Shown here: positions 13,121 to 27,359 of the stretch, one piece after another | Layout of the letters: each line of letters starts with the position of its first letter | How positions within the stretch are numbered: position 1 is the first letter of the stretch | Source: Ficedula albicollis | Taxonomy: Eukaryota > Chordata > Aves > Passeriformes > Muscicapidae | Reading direction: 5' to 3' | Length of the DNA: 64,000 bases | Assembly (NCBI RefSeq): GCF_000247815.1 | Contig: NC_021678.1 | Span: 23,575,036-23,639,035, forward strand | Position numbers and translations under genes: made by a program | Notes under the pieces: generated by a model | Databases searched by the model: none | What the model saw: the letters and a program-made list of their open reading frames with translations, nothing else | Told to the model about the DNA's origin: nothing

Positions 13121-13148
13121 CCCCTTGGGGTCCCCCAGGAGCCCCCCC
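13035..13148. repeat. 28-bp repeat flanking a 57-nt G run
   Basis: The motif ctccccttggggtcccccag followed by gagcccccc occurs immediately left of the G run (ending 13062) and again immediately right of it (from 13120). The G run 13063-13119 therefore sits inside a GC-rich tandem repeat, where an assembler would be expected to fail. Confidence 0.85.
13063..13119. other. G homopolymer run 1 (57 nt), probable gap or artefact
   Basis: Uninterrupted G on the + strand between two copies of a 28-bp repeat. It is the shortest of ten such runs in the window; see the finding on G runs. Confidence 0.85.
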
Positions 13149-13550
13149 CGCCACGAGCCGCCACTTACCGGATTTGCCGGTGCCGGGGCCGCGGGTGCGC
13201 GGTGGCCGTGGCGGCGGGGCTGCTGGCCCCCGGGGCTGCTGGCCCCCGGCCGCTCCAGCACCGCCGTGATGTCAGCGAAACGTGAATCCCCCCGCCCCTC
13301 TCCGGGCCCGCGGCCCGTCCCTGGACCGGGACACGGGCTGGCTGGCACCCCTTCCCTGCCGGCGTCCCGCCACGCAGCGCTCCGGAGCTCTGCCGCCCCG
13401 GCTCCCTGGCACCCGCACCTCCCCGCTGGAATCGCCCCCCGTCGTGTGCGGGACCGGGGACCTGCTCCGCCCCATCCATGGGGCAGGAAGGGCCTGGGGT
13501 CCCCTCCTCTGCAGTCCAACTTGGCAGCAGTCCCTGGGGACAAGTGAATG
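13149..13550 (-). promoter_or_regulatory. CpG-rich probable KAZALD1 promoter and non-coding exon 1
   Basis: A dense CpG stretch. On the minus strand a strong donor (aaatccg then gtaagtg) marks a likely exon end at 13169. This fits a non-coding first exon of KAZALD1 splicing to the acceptor near 11632. A CRE-like tgatgtca lies near 13267. Human KAZALD1 also has a non-coding first exon. The transcription start cannot be placed from sequence alone. Confidence 0.55.
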
Positions 13551-15109
13551 GGAGAGGTGGGCATGGCTAAGGAAGTGGTCAAAAGCATTTCTCAACCTGT
13601 AATTTGGTTGGAAAACATAGACTGAAAAGTTGAGCAGCTGCTGTAAGTAAATGGGAGGATAACTCCTGGGGGATGTCTGCACTTACCCCACACCAGGAGC
13701 CCCATTTCAAGGGGGTTTTGGGGTGTAAACCACGGTGTTCCCTTGGCTGGAGTGCAGCTATTGGGAGCAATGGTGGGGCTGCTCCATGCCATAGCAGTGG
13801 AAAACCCATGTGCACAGGCTCCAGACCTCCCCAGTAAGCTGCCATGCTGCTCCCTGCCTCAGTTTCCCTCTGGAATTTGCTCTGAGGAGTGGGGCAGCCA
13901 GCACACCTTTGCAACACAAGCACACCTTGTGAATTTGCATCTAGCTCCGGATGCTGTGCCAGGGGGATCGCACAGCCCTCTCCTCTCCAGACAAGGAATT
14001 TGTGGGATTTAGTTCCCCTATGAAGCTCAAGCAAATCAGGACCCCTCTAAGGATCTGGTTTCCTTCACCATGCTGCAAAAATCTGCTTTTGCTTTCCAAC
14101 ACCCTCCTGCAAATTCGTTCCGGATTCTGGGTCTTTTGCTCGGTCACGTTGTGAATCCAGCCATGTCTAACGATGGAAAATGCGGCAGCCTTCAGCCCCC
14201 TTCAATCTGTCTCTGCCGGCCAAACTCCCCTCTCCAGCCTCCTGCTGCAGAGTGGGGTTTCCTGCCAGCTCTGCCTTCAGCCTCACATCCCACTCCCCGT
14301 CTGTGGCCCCCAGCCCCTTGGCTCAGGCCTGCCTTCCCCCCAGCTCCCTTGTCCAGCCTATTGAGTGCAGTCCCCACATGCCACAAGCTTTCAGGTCCAG
14401 CATCCACGAGTTGCTGAGCAGCTGGGGCTGCAGCTGTTTTGGGAGCAGGGAAGAAGTCAGGAAGGGCTGAGGTTTTCCTACACGCAGCCCCAGAGCTGGG
14501 TCAGAGCCTGAGCAGAGATGAGACAGACTGTAGGTGGCCCAGAAAGGAGTGCTGAGCCTCCCAGGTTATCCCTGCTGTACCACACTTCCTGCTTTGGGAT
14601 GGAGGACTGCCTGCATATTCAGGCATTCCGGCACCAAACACACCCTCTCTTGCCCCTGCTCCACACAGGGGGCAAAGCAGTGAAGCAAGCCTGGCCCCAT
14701 ATGCCATCTCCTGCTCACAAAGCTCCTACCCAACACAGAAACAGAACCAGCACTTAAATCCCAGGCACTGCTGGAAACAGACCATCAGTGTTTCAGGTTG
14801 TGTCTCTTGCCCTCAGCAAGGGGGAACAGGCCCCAGTGCTGCTGTCCTTTCCCACACATGGTTCCTTCTCCCATGTGCCACAGCCTGAGCACTTGGTGTG
14901 TCTTATCTTCATGGGATTATCGTGGCCTCTGGGTGGATGAATTCACCTGAGCATCACTGCAGCATCAGCAACTAACAGGGGAGAACCCCTGGCTAAAGTT
15001 GGAATCCAAACACAGATCTGAGCAGGAACAACTCCAGTTCTAGAGCAATGCAACCCAGCCTCAGAGAACCAAGGGCAGCTTAGTTCAGCTCAACAAGATG
15101 GAGCTCAAA

Positions 15110-15330
15110 CATGGCAGTTAATTAAACCTCCTGCTTAATGAGACTGCTGAATGTGTTAATAAACAGTAGCAGCTCTGAATAAGAGGTGGAAGATCTAACC
15201 TGTGCTTAACAAGGAGATCTGCTCAATCACACCTGAAGTCAATCAACACAGCTGTGGCTGCAAATGGGGTTTGTGGCTTATATTGCTTGACAAGTTTGTG
15301 GGAAGAAGGGTGATCACAGCCCTGCATGGC
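15110..15330. promoter_or_regulatory. AT-rich candidate non-coding element
   Basis: Contains ttaattaaa, cttaatga, gttaataaac and similar TAAT/ATTA cores within about 200 bp, with no coding signal. It is a possible conserved element of the TLX1/LBX1 regulatory neighbourhood. This is inference only. Confidence 0.25.
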
Positions 15331-17064
15331 CTGGCACTTGAGTAAATTGCATTCCTGGCTCCCTACCAGTGCTGGTTAGTTATCTCTCCTTTTTCCTCAC
15401 TTTTCATTAGCCCAGTGAAGCTCCTGGAACTGGGCTTTGAAGGCTCAGCCTAAAGCACCAAAGACTCCTCCTGCCTTCTTCATCACTGTTTTCTCATCTT
15501 GCCCCATAGAAGCTAGGATTTCATGGGAGCTCCTGGCAGGCCCACATCCTTGTCATCCCTCCAGAGCTCTGCTATCAGAATGAAGCACATCACATCCAAT
15601 CAGGGATACCACATTGCTCCTGGCCCCACTGACCCCCCCTGCAGCTTTGGGCTGATCCTCCAGACACCCCATAGTAATCTGGGGTTTATGGCAGATGAAG
15701 CCAAGGGAAAAATATACTCTGGGAAAAAAAATTCCTAGGCCAAGTGACTCAGTGTATGTCCTGTCAGGCAGGGCTGGTGAGCAGCATTGGGGCTGGGCTG
15801 GTGGGGTTGAGAATGTGAGTTATGTCACAGCAGAAGCAAATGTCACCAAAGATCCTGGGACAGAATGCTGCCAGCACACTGCCTGGGGCAGTGAGGGTCT
15901 CATTCTGACAATAAACCGTATCTCTCTCGTTTCACATCAAACACACTCTGTTTCCTGCTGTCTGACAGGCTGGAACAGCCCGGTTCTGGCCAGCCAGGAC
16001 CTGAGTGGTTCTCGAGGGGTGCCAGCCACCTTGCAGGGTTCCACTGCAGGACACGGCACGGGCAGCAGGCAGGTCCCCCCGCCTGCGTGCCAGGCCGGAC
16101 CCGCTCTAGGAAGCAGCCAGTCTCAGGTTTCTCCAGGCTTTTCCAGACCGAATTCCTCTGAAGAACCAAGCCGTCAGCAAATTCTTGGGGAAGCGGTTGC
16201 AGCTGTGCGCAGGGTCTGCCGGCCCCGGGGCGCGATGGCCGCATGGGGAGGGACATCCCGGTGTCCAATCTGCCCGGGGCTCCCCGCTCCATCCCAGCAG
16301 CAATCGTGCCGCTTCCTGAGGATTTTCCAGCAGCCAAGTCAAAAGACCCGGGGGCAGGAACCGAAAAGACGGCGGGGGCTGCATTCCCGGGATGTCCCCG
16401 CACTGGCACGATGGTGCCAACTTTGACACTGCGGTGCGGGTGAGAGGGGGTTCCAGCTCCCCGTGACCCGCCCGGCTCCTCCCGCAGCACGCAGGGGTCC
16501 CTGTGCGTCCCCCGCAGCACGCAGGGGTCCCTGGGGTCCCCCCCGGCACAGGGGTGCGGGTGGCGCTGCGGGCAGGCGGCTGCGGGGTCTCTGCTGCCAC
16601 CTCCAGGGCACTGCTGGCCTCGTCCCTGCCCCTTGAGGCGACACTGGCCCTGTGCCTGGGGGCTGCAGAGCCTGGAGCAGTGCCTGGACACCTCAGCCCC
16701 ACCACCCTTATCTTCCTGCACTCTAAAAGCCCCGCTATCAGCCGAGCCTGGGAGCCCGCACCCCAGTGTCATGTCCTGAGGGGCTTGGGTACATTCCCCC
16801 GTGCTGGTGGATCCTCTGTTCGGCCTGCCCGAGGGCCCCCCAGACGGGGTGGGTGCTCCGGAGGGTGCTGCCAGCTCAGTGGCACCGCGCCCGCTGTCGC
16901 CCTTGTCACCCTCCCTCTCGCCAGGCTCCAGCAGCGCCAGCAGGGCTGGGACGCAGCCAGGGAAGGTGACCCACTGCCAGCACCCCGGCACCCCCTGCCA
17001 CTGGGGACGGGCACTGGGGAGGGGGAGCCTGCCCGCTCCCCCCTGCAAGAGGCTGCCCATTTCC

Positions 17065-17235
17065 AGGCGTCATTAAAGAGCAATTAGCTGGAAATTAAGC
17101 TGAGAACAAGTATTGATTAGCTCATTAAGGCTGGGGGAGCCGGCTGAGGCGGTAGGAATTGCTGCTGCTCGCCCTCATTATGGGCAAGGTTAAAGCATGT
17201 GGTCGGGCAGCTCATTAAAAATGCCAGGGACCAAT
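17065..17235. promoter_or_regulatory. Dense ATTA/TAAT-core cluster, candidate enhancer
   Basis: Within about 160 bp of otherwise GC-rich DNA there are at least seven ATTA-type cores: gtcattaaag, caattagctgg, gaaattaagc, attgattagc, ctcattaagg, ctcattatggg and ctcattaaaaa. Such spacing is typical of homeodomain-bound conserved elements. There is no coding signal. Function and conservation are inferred. Confidence 0.35.
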
Positions 17236-17974
17236 CGATGTCCCCAGCCCAGCGCCGCACAGCACCCGCAGCACCCCCGGGGACACCCAGCTGCTGTCAT
17301 TCTGGGACTGGCCCTTGACCTCTGTGATGAGCCAGCTCGGGAAGGGACCGAGCATCCTTGCTCCCCTGCATCCCCTGCTGCACCCTGAGCTCCCCTGCAG
17401 AGGCAGCAGTGTCCCTTTCGGGTTTGTTAACCCCCCAGAACTCACTGGCCAAATCTCTTCCTCAGTCAGAAGACAGGTTCCCCCAGCACAGTGAAGAGGC
17501 TGAGTCTGCACTGCTGCTGGCTGCAAGGGAGAGCAGACACCATGGCTGGTTTGCAGGGCAGCACCCCAGACCTGCAACGCTCCAGAACTGAGTTTTTTAT
17601 GTCTCTGCCTAGTGGTGCCAGCTTGTACAGGTGTGGGACAGACCAAAGGGGATCTCAGGGATGGAATGAAAGCAGGTAACAGATGAAAGACACTCAGTGG
17701 CTCTGTGTGGCTGAGTGCTGCCACACCACACTGCCCTGTATCCCAGCCTCACAGCTCTTGGGGGGCTCTAGGGGTGATCCCAGACTCGGCACAGCCAGAC
17801 CCATTCAGCCAGACCCAGACACCCTGAGCATCTGTATCTCCGGTCCCATGTCCTGTGTCCCTCCCATTTCCATCTCTGCCTCTTGTGGCCACCAGCAGCT
17901 CAGGGCCAGCTCTCAGCCAGCACACACAAGGAGGGCGCCCCTGCAAAGCCGGGTGGTGTGTGCGGGAGGAGGCA

Positions 17975-18255
17975 GGTGTCATCATTATTTTTGTTTTCTT
18001 TACACAGCTCTGGAAATATATTGTATTCTCAGATAATCCCGTTCAATTACACCACAATAAAACACATAATAAAAACGTAATTCATTTTTCCCGAGCACTC
18101 CATCTCCCTGTGTCTTGGCAAGCTATTAAAAATTTGTCTTCATTTTTCTGGCAAGAGCCTTGTACCTTTTCATCTTTAATTTATGAGAGCAGAATAGCTA
18201 CTGACAAGCCCTTATTGCACGGCGAGGGGCTGCATTATTTATAAGCCGCCAATGG
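17975..18255. promoter_or_regulatory. AT-rich candidate conserved non-coding element
   Basis: A sharply AT-rich block between GC-rich flanks, containing cattattttt, cacataataaaaacgtaattc, ctttaatttatgagag and gcattatttataagcc. No coding signal and no mobile-element match were recognised. The sharp compositional boundary makes it a reasonable enhancer candidate near the SFXN3 3' end. Confidence 0.3.
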
Positions 18256-19175
18256 CTGGCTCAGGGGAGATATTTGCAATATTCCAGGGCCGGGAGAAGG
18301 AGGGGGACAGATCCCTGATGTGCCTGTCCCAGTCCACTCACTTCCCCTCCCTGGGTGGGTGCAGGTGTTCTCCTGGCTGCCCCTCGAGGGGAGCAGCTCG
18401 AGCCTGGCCTCTGCCAGCCCTGCCAGCTATGGAAGCTGTGGCACAGGGTGGCTTTGGGCTGCCTGGTCCTTATCTTGTCACTGCTGTATCTGCCCATCTT
18501 GGCCTTTGCAGTGGTCCAGTTCCTCTGTCCTTCAGCGTGGGGCACTGCAGAGCACAGTTGCCTCCATCCCTTCTCTCTCTGGATGGACACCCATCACTCC
18601 TTCTGGCTGCCCTGGTTGGACAGAAAGCCGAGGGGGAGGCATCTGCTGCCCGCAGGCTTGCCAGGGTCCTGTGACAGCAGTGGTGTGCTCTCCAGTGTGC
18701 TGACAGTTGTGATAGCATAGCTCCGATAGCACAGAAAGTAGGATAAAAATAGTCCTGCAGGGAAGGCACAGGAGCAGGGCTGGGATTGTCCTGTGAGCAG
18801 GCTGCAAGAGGGGGTGTGAGTGTGGGCAGAGCCAGGGTGACGCTCTGGCCTCTCCAAACCAGCAGCATCCAGGGCAGCAGCTTAGCAAAGCTCTCTGCGC
18901 AGCGGCGAGGCCCAAAGCCGACTGTACTAAAAAAAGCCCTCCTGACAGCTGGGTAAGCTTAAACACATGCCAGGCCAGCCAGAGCTGCTGCAAAGGCAGC
19001 GGGCTGGAAAGCAGGGAGCAGAACCCAGCCCCAGAGGGTGCAGAGGCACCCCAAAAGCCAGCCCACCCCTCTCTCCTGCTCCCATCCTTACCTCAATAGC
19101 AGTCCCTTCCCACCATATACCAAGTAAAAAGAAGCACACTTCTCTTTGCTGTTGGTTTTGTATAAACAATCTGCC

Positions 19176-19181
19176 TTTATT
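19176..19181 (-). promoter_or_regulatory. Polyadenylation signal AATAAA of SFXN3
   Basis: tttatt on the + strand reads AATAAA on the minus strand, about 830 bp downstream of the SFXN3 stop codon, in an AT-rich segment. It is the best canonical signal for this gene and implies a 3' UTR of about 0.85 kb. Confidence 0.6.
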
Positions 19182-20014
19182 GTTTGGTATATATAGGTAC
19201 GTGATATGTATATCAAAAATATCTAGAGGAAACCACAGTGCACTTAAAGCTATTTGAGAAGGTCCACCTGAAAGCAAGCACTCCAGGAGGGGGGTAGAGT
19301 AACCCCTCAGGGAAAGCCCAGCCCTGAACGCAGATGGCATTAAAATGAGAATAAAAACCAAGACTCTACTGGGATTAAAATGTGCCATTTGCTCTGGGGA
19401 TGGAAGCAGCAGAAAGCCAGATTAAGTCCCCAGAGCAGCCCGGAGAAGAGCAGAAGGTGAGCTGGGAGCACGCGCCTGGGCTGGGAAAGCCCTCCACACA
19501 CAAGTTCGAGGCCCTACGTGCAATTGATCACTCACCCCCAGCTATTTCAGGTATGGGAAGTTTTCTTCTCCAAAAGCTGCTCTGCCATGCCCAGGCACCA
19601 GCTGCTGAACTGCTGGGCACTGTAGGGTGCCTGCAGAGGTATTCCACCTTCAATTGCTGATTCTCTGCTGCCTCCTAAAGCTGGGGAGCACCATTTTCTT
19701 CCTCATCCCACTTGTTGTTTTTTTACCTCCACCACAGCTCACAAGGTCCCTGGTGTTGCTGCCTGCACTTCCCTGTGCACAGCAGAGGGGAGGAGTGCAC
19801 CACGGTGCCAGCCAGGAAGTCCCCAGAGCAGGGCACGGGGACAGGGTTTGGTGCGGTGCTGCACGGCTGCAGGCACCCTGGGAAGCAGGGCTGAACACCT
19901 ATGGACACGCCAAGGGGAAGCAGCAGCAGCCCCAAAGGGACGCAAAGGGCAAAGCTCAGCAATGTGCTGGCCCAGCAGCTCCATGGGGGCACATCTCAGC
20001 CACCAGGACCCTGC

Positions 20015-23000
20015 TCACAGCCCTTTGTTGAAGTAGACGGTCTCCAGCCACGGATCTTTCTTCCGGATCTGATCTTGGACTTCAGGCTCCAGGCTGCCCA
20101 CAGGCATCGAGCTGTAAAGGAAACATGGACACAGAGAATGGAGGAGGTATACCCACCAGGGGTCTCATGGAAACTACCTGCTGAAGCCCATGGGGATGCT
20201 GTCCCCATGGCCCAGCAGAGGGTCTGCACTGCTGCCTCTGCACAGAGATGTGTGTGCACAGGTTTAAGCCCCTGACTGCTTGAAGAAGCAAAAGAATCTC
20301 TTGGGAGTCAGAGAACACCCCCATCCCACACAGGAGCAACACGGCAGGCAAAGTGACTGTCTGTACCTTTTCTGTGGGAAGAGCGCGCAGCACAACGGGG
20401 TGGCAAACACCAAACTGCAAGGCAAAGACACAGAAAGGTGAAGCTGGGCTGTGTAAATGACCCACATCCATCCATGGCCTGATCCCAGAGCAGCACTGAG
20501 GCAGCTCAGAGCTGTGCAGGGTGTCAGCCAGGAAAGGGCTACAGAGAAGCTCCAGACCCCGCACTTGGCTCTTGAGGTGGGGCAAAGTCTGTCCCCCAGT
20601 GATGTGGGGGAACAGCAATGCTGAGCAGGAGCCAATGGCAGGCTTGAGAGACGCCAAGATGAAGCAAAACAACTCCTGGCCCCAGAACTTCAAATTCCAT
20701 CCCATCTGCCTGCCATTAGCCTGGCCAAGCTCTGGCATCCCCCCAAGAAACTCCGGGGCAGCTCTCCCCCACCACTGCCAAGCAGGGCTCCCAGCAGCAC
20801 TGTCCCATACCCTTGGGCTTGGTCTGTGCCCAGGGCAGTAACTCCCATGGGTGGACAGTGACTTACCAGAGTCCCACCAGGCCGACCTGCAGGGGAGCGT
20901 TCAGGTACGGGTACCGCTGCCAGGGACAGGGAGAGGATGTGTCAGTGTCAGGGAGGGAAGGTCTCTATTCCCCAGCACCTGAGGGGTGCCAACAACATGC
21001 CCAGCTTGGTGGGTGTCCCTGTGCCCACCCGCCCATCCCAGGTTCACTGGTACCTTCAGGAAAGCTCTCTTCTCCAGCATGTTCATGATCACCGGTGGAA
21101 TGGCTGAGGCAGAGAGGAAGGAGATGAGCTCCAGTGCTCAGAGCCCCCTGCCAGCAGTGGGACCCCATCCCACGCTGCCAGGGATCAGCTGCAATCTCCC
21201 AACACAGGTGGAGGAGGGGACACTCACCCATGGCCGGTGCTGCCATGCCAATGCGGGACACCACCACCTGGAAAATGGCCTTCTGGGCTGCTGCTGTGGA
21301 TTCCCCCAGGCGGTTCCCATTCTCATCCGTGACAGGGATGCCCAGCTTGAGCTCTCTGCAGGGACAGAGGGGGTCAGGGGGGCACAGGGCACAGTGGTGA
21401 GGGGATCAGGACACAGGACAGGGACATGTCTCCAAGGGAGGTTGGCATCCTCCTGTACCCCATCCACAGGCTGCACAATAAATCAGAGGGGGCCTCAGTT
21501 GGGCCCTGCCAGCAGTGGGACCCCATCCCACGCTGCCAGGGATCAGCTGCAATCTCCCAACACAGGTGGAGGAGGGGACACTCACCCATGGCCGGTGCTG
21601 CCATGCCAATGCGGGACACCACCACCTGGAAAATGGCCTTCTGGGCTGCTGCTGTGGATTCCCCCAGGCGGTTCCCATTCTCATCCGTGACAGGGATGCC
21701 CAGCTTGAGCTCTCTGCAGGGACAGAGGGGGTCAGGGGGGCACAGGGCACAGTGGTGAGGGGATCAGGACACAGGACAGGGACATGTCTCCAAGGGAGGT
21801 TGGCATCCTCCTGTACCCCATCCACAGGCTGCACAATAAATCAGAGGGGGCCTCAGCTGGGCCCACATTCACATTTGGCAGCAGCCCTCAACAGGGCTCT
21901 ACAGGGACCAATAACCCCCTGAGTTGCAATCAGCCAACCCCTCACACTAAGGATCAGCAAGGAAGTCCTTGCATTCCCCACCAGTGCCTACAACCCTGTC
22001 CCACCCCTGGGGCTCACCTCTGCCTCATCAGCGGGATGTTGATGCAGTTGGCAGCTGCCACGGCCGCAAAAGGCACGTACCGGCCGATGATGGCTGGCAG
22101 GTGCTGGGGGAAAAAGCAGGAGAACATCATGTAGGGAGTCTGGGGGCAGAGCTGGCTGTCCCTGGGTCTGCCTCCGTCTCCCTGCAAGACTGTGGAGTGT
22201 CCCAGTCCCACTGTGGGAAAAATGTTTCCCCCTCCTTTGCAACTCTCAGCTGGTAAAAGTGCAATATGGTCTGGGGGGTGCCAGGTCCCCTGCCAGGCCT
22301 AGACAGAGGCTGAGGGGTGAAAGAAGCCTGGAGATACATCCAGAGCAAGGCTGGAGGGACAGGCCATCTCCACAGCCATCACTGGGGAGAGCAGCTGCCT
22401 TGCGTGGGCAACCTCAGCAAACATCTTGTTTCCATTTTCTCCCCCACTCCAGGGGAATCCCCTGCTCAGCTCAGAGCTCAGGGAGATCCCGTGGAGAGGG
22501 TCCCCATCCCCCAGTTGTGATGGACAAGGGTCACCTTACCTTGGTGAGGGATTTGAGTCCCAGTGCTGTGACAACTGCCCCCGTGGTTGCACTCACATAG
22601 GCTGTCCCCAGCTGGCTGAAAGAGCAGAAGTGACACCAGTAAGCCAGGCTCCCCCCATCCCAGCTGCCCCTCCAAAGGAAGGAACAGCATGCCCTTCAAG
22701 AGCACCAGGACACCTAGATTCCTCTCTCAGCTCCACCACTAACCCTGACAGCCCCAGTGGTGTCCATCTCTGCCTTCACCAGGTCCCCCATTGTCCCATC
22801 TCACAGTTCCCTGCTATTCAAGGCACCCCCCTGATGTTTTGGGGTGCCTCGAGGACCAGTCAGAGAGACGCTTACCCGGGGGTGATGGGTGCATCTCCAC
22901 TGCGGTTGGTGTAGTTGACAATGGCATTGAAGGACTGATTGACCCACTGCCAGAACAGCACAGCCGGTGTGGTCCTGCCAGACAGAAGGTGCTGGAGACA

Positions 23001-23686
23001 CTGGGGAATGCCACTCATGCTCCTACAGCACAAGTACAAACTGGGTACGGGACAAGCGTCCCCTCCTCACCCCAGAGCCAGGAGGATCCCCCAGGCATCC
23101 TCTTGGTCCTGGGATGAGGAAGGGACAGGTACCTGTAGAAGGTCAACATGCAACCGGTGATGGTCATGTTCATGGGGACCTGAGCAGACATGCGTCCCAC
23201 AAGGATCATCTTCTCGCCCGTGTCAGGGTGGAAAGCAGAGTCATAGATGTACTTTGCCCGCCAAAGCTGGTCCTCTGTCAGTCCAGGCTGTACAGTGCCT
23301 GCCCTGCCAGGTAAGGTAACACCTGTCGAAAGACCCTCTGCCAGCACACATGGCCTAACTGGTCCCTCACACCATCTGCAGAAGCTGAGAGATGCCTTAG
23401 GGACCAGCCAGGCAGTTTTTGGGGGCTTTGGCCAGTGGGGCCAGCATCACTTCCATTCCAACTCCTGGGAATGGCTCCTGCCTGGAAGCAGTGCTGAGTC
23501 CATTCTCCCAGTGGGTGGGTACCTGTAGTCCTCCACCACCCGCCGGGCTTCCTCCAGCGTAGCCCCCGAGAGCAGCAGGTTTCGGGGGTCGGTCACCATG
23601 AAGAAGTGCTTGGCCCGGCCCTGAAAAGTGCTCTGGTCCCAGCGGGGCTCCCGGATGTTGATGGTGGCAGGCAAGGACGGTGGCAT
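20015..23686 (-). CDS. SFXN3: SFXN3, sideroflexin-3
   Basis: A multi-pass inner mitochondrial membrane protein; SFXN1 and SFXN3 import serine for one-carbon metabolism. Coding exons are 23523-23686, 23133-23303, 22876-22974, 22540-22615, 22018-22103, 21586-21713, 21054-21103, 20867-20916, 20367-20414 and 20015-20111. The total is 969 nt, or 322 residues (human about 321). The start is ATG at 23684, reading [20 protein letters not shown]. Family blocks include [68 protein letters not shown] and the C-terminal TVYFNKGL. All introns are GT-AG. The 128-nt sixth coding exon is present twice (21228-21355 and 21586-21713). Only one copy keeps the frame. Confidence 0.96.
21146..21861. repeat. 358-bp tandem duplication containing an SFXN3 exon
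   Basis: Copy A 21146-21503 and copy B 21504-21861 abut directly, and I saw only one difference (t at 21499, c at 21857). Each copy contains one complete 128-nt SFXN3 exon with intact acceptor and donor. Because 128 is not a multiple of three, splicing in both copies would shift the frame. Near-identity points to an assembly duplicate or a very recent event. Confidence 0.93.

Positions 23687-27359
<3,673 letters not shown>

Larger units (their letters stand above)
13551..19160. other. Intergenic between KAZALD1 and SFXN3
   Basis: No gene was recognised. The interval contains a 30-bp duplication near 16481-16540 and three AT-rich clusters listed separately. Long frames such as 15900-17060 (minus) and 15695-16426 (plus) carry no family signature and overlap each other on opposite strands. 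Confidence 0.6.

Noticed and set aside
12834..13588. Overlapping open frames across the KAZALD1 CpG region
   Set aside because: They depend on the 57-nt G run and CpG-rich composition. A good minus-strand donor at 13169 fits a non-coding first exon better.
15900..17060. 386-codon open frame on the minus strand
   Set aside because: Low-complexity Gly/Pro/Arg composition, overlapping open frames on the other strand, and no family signature.
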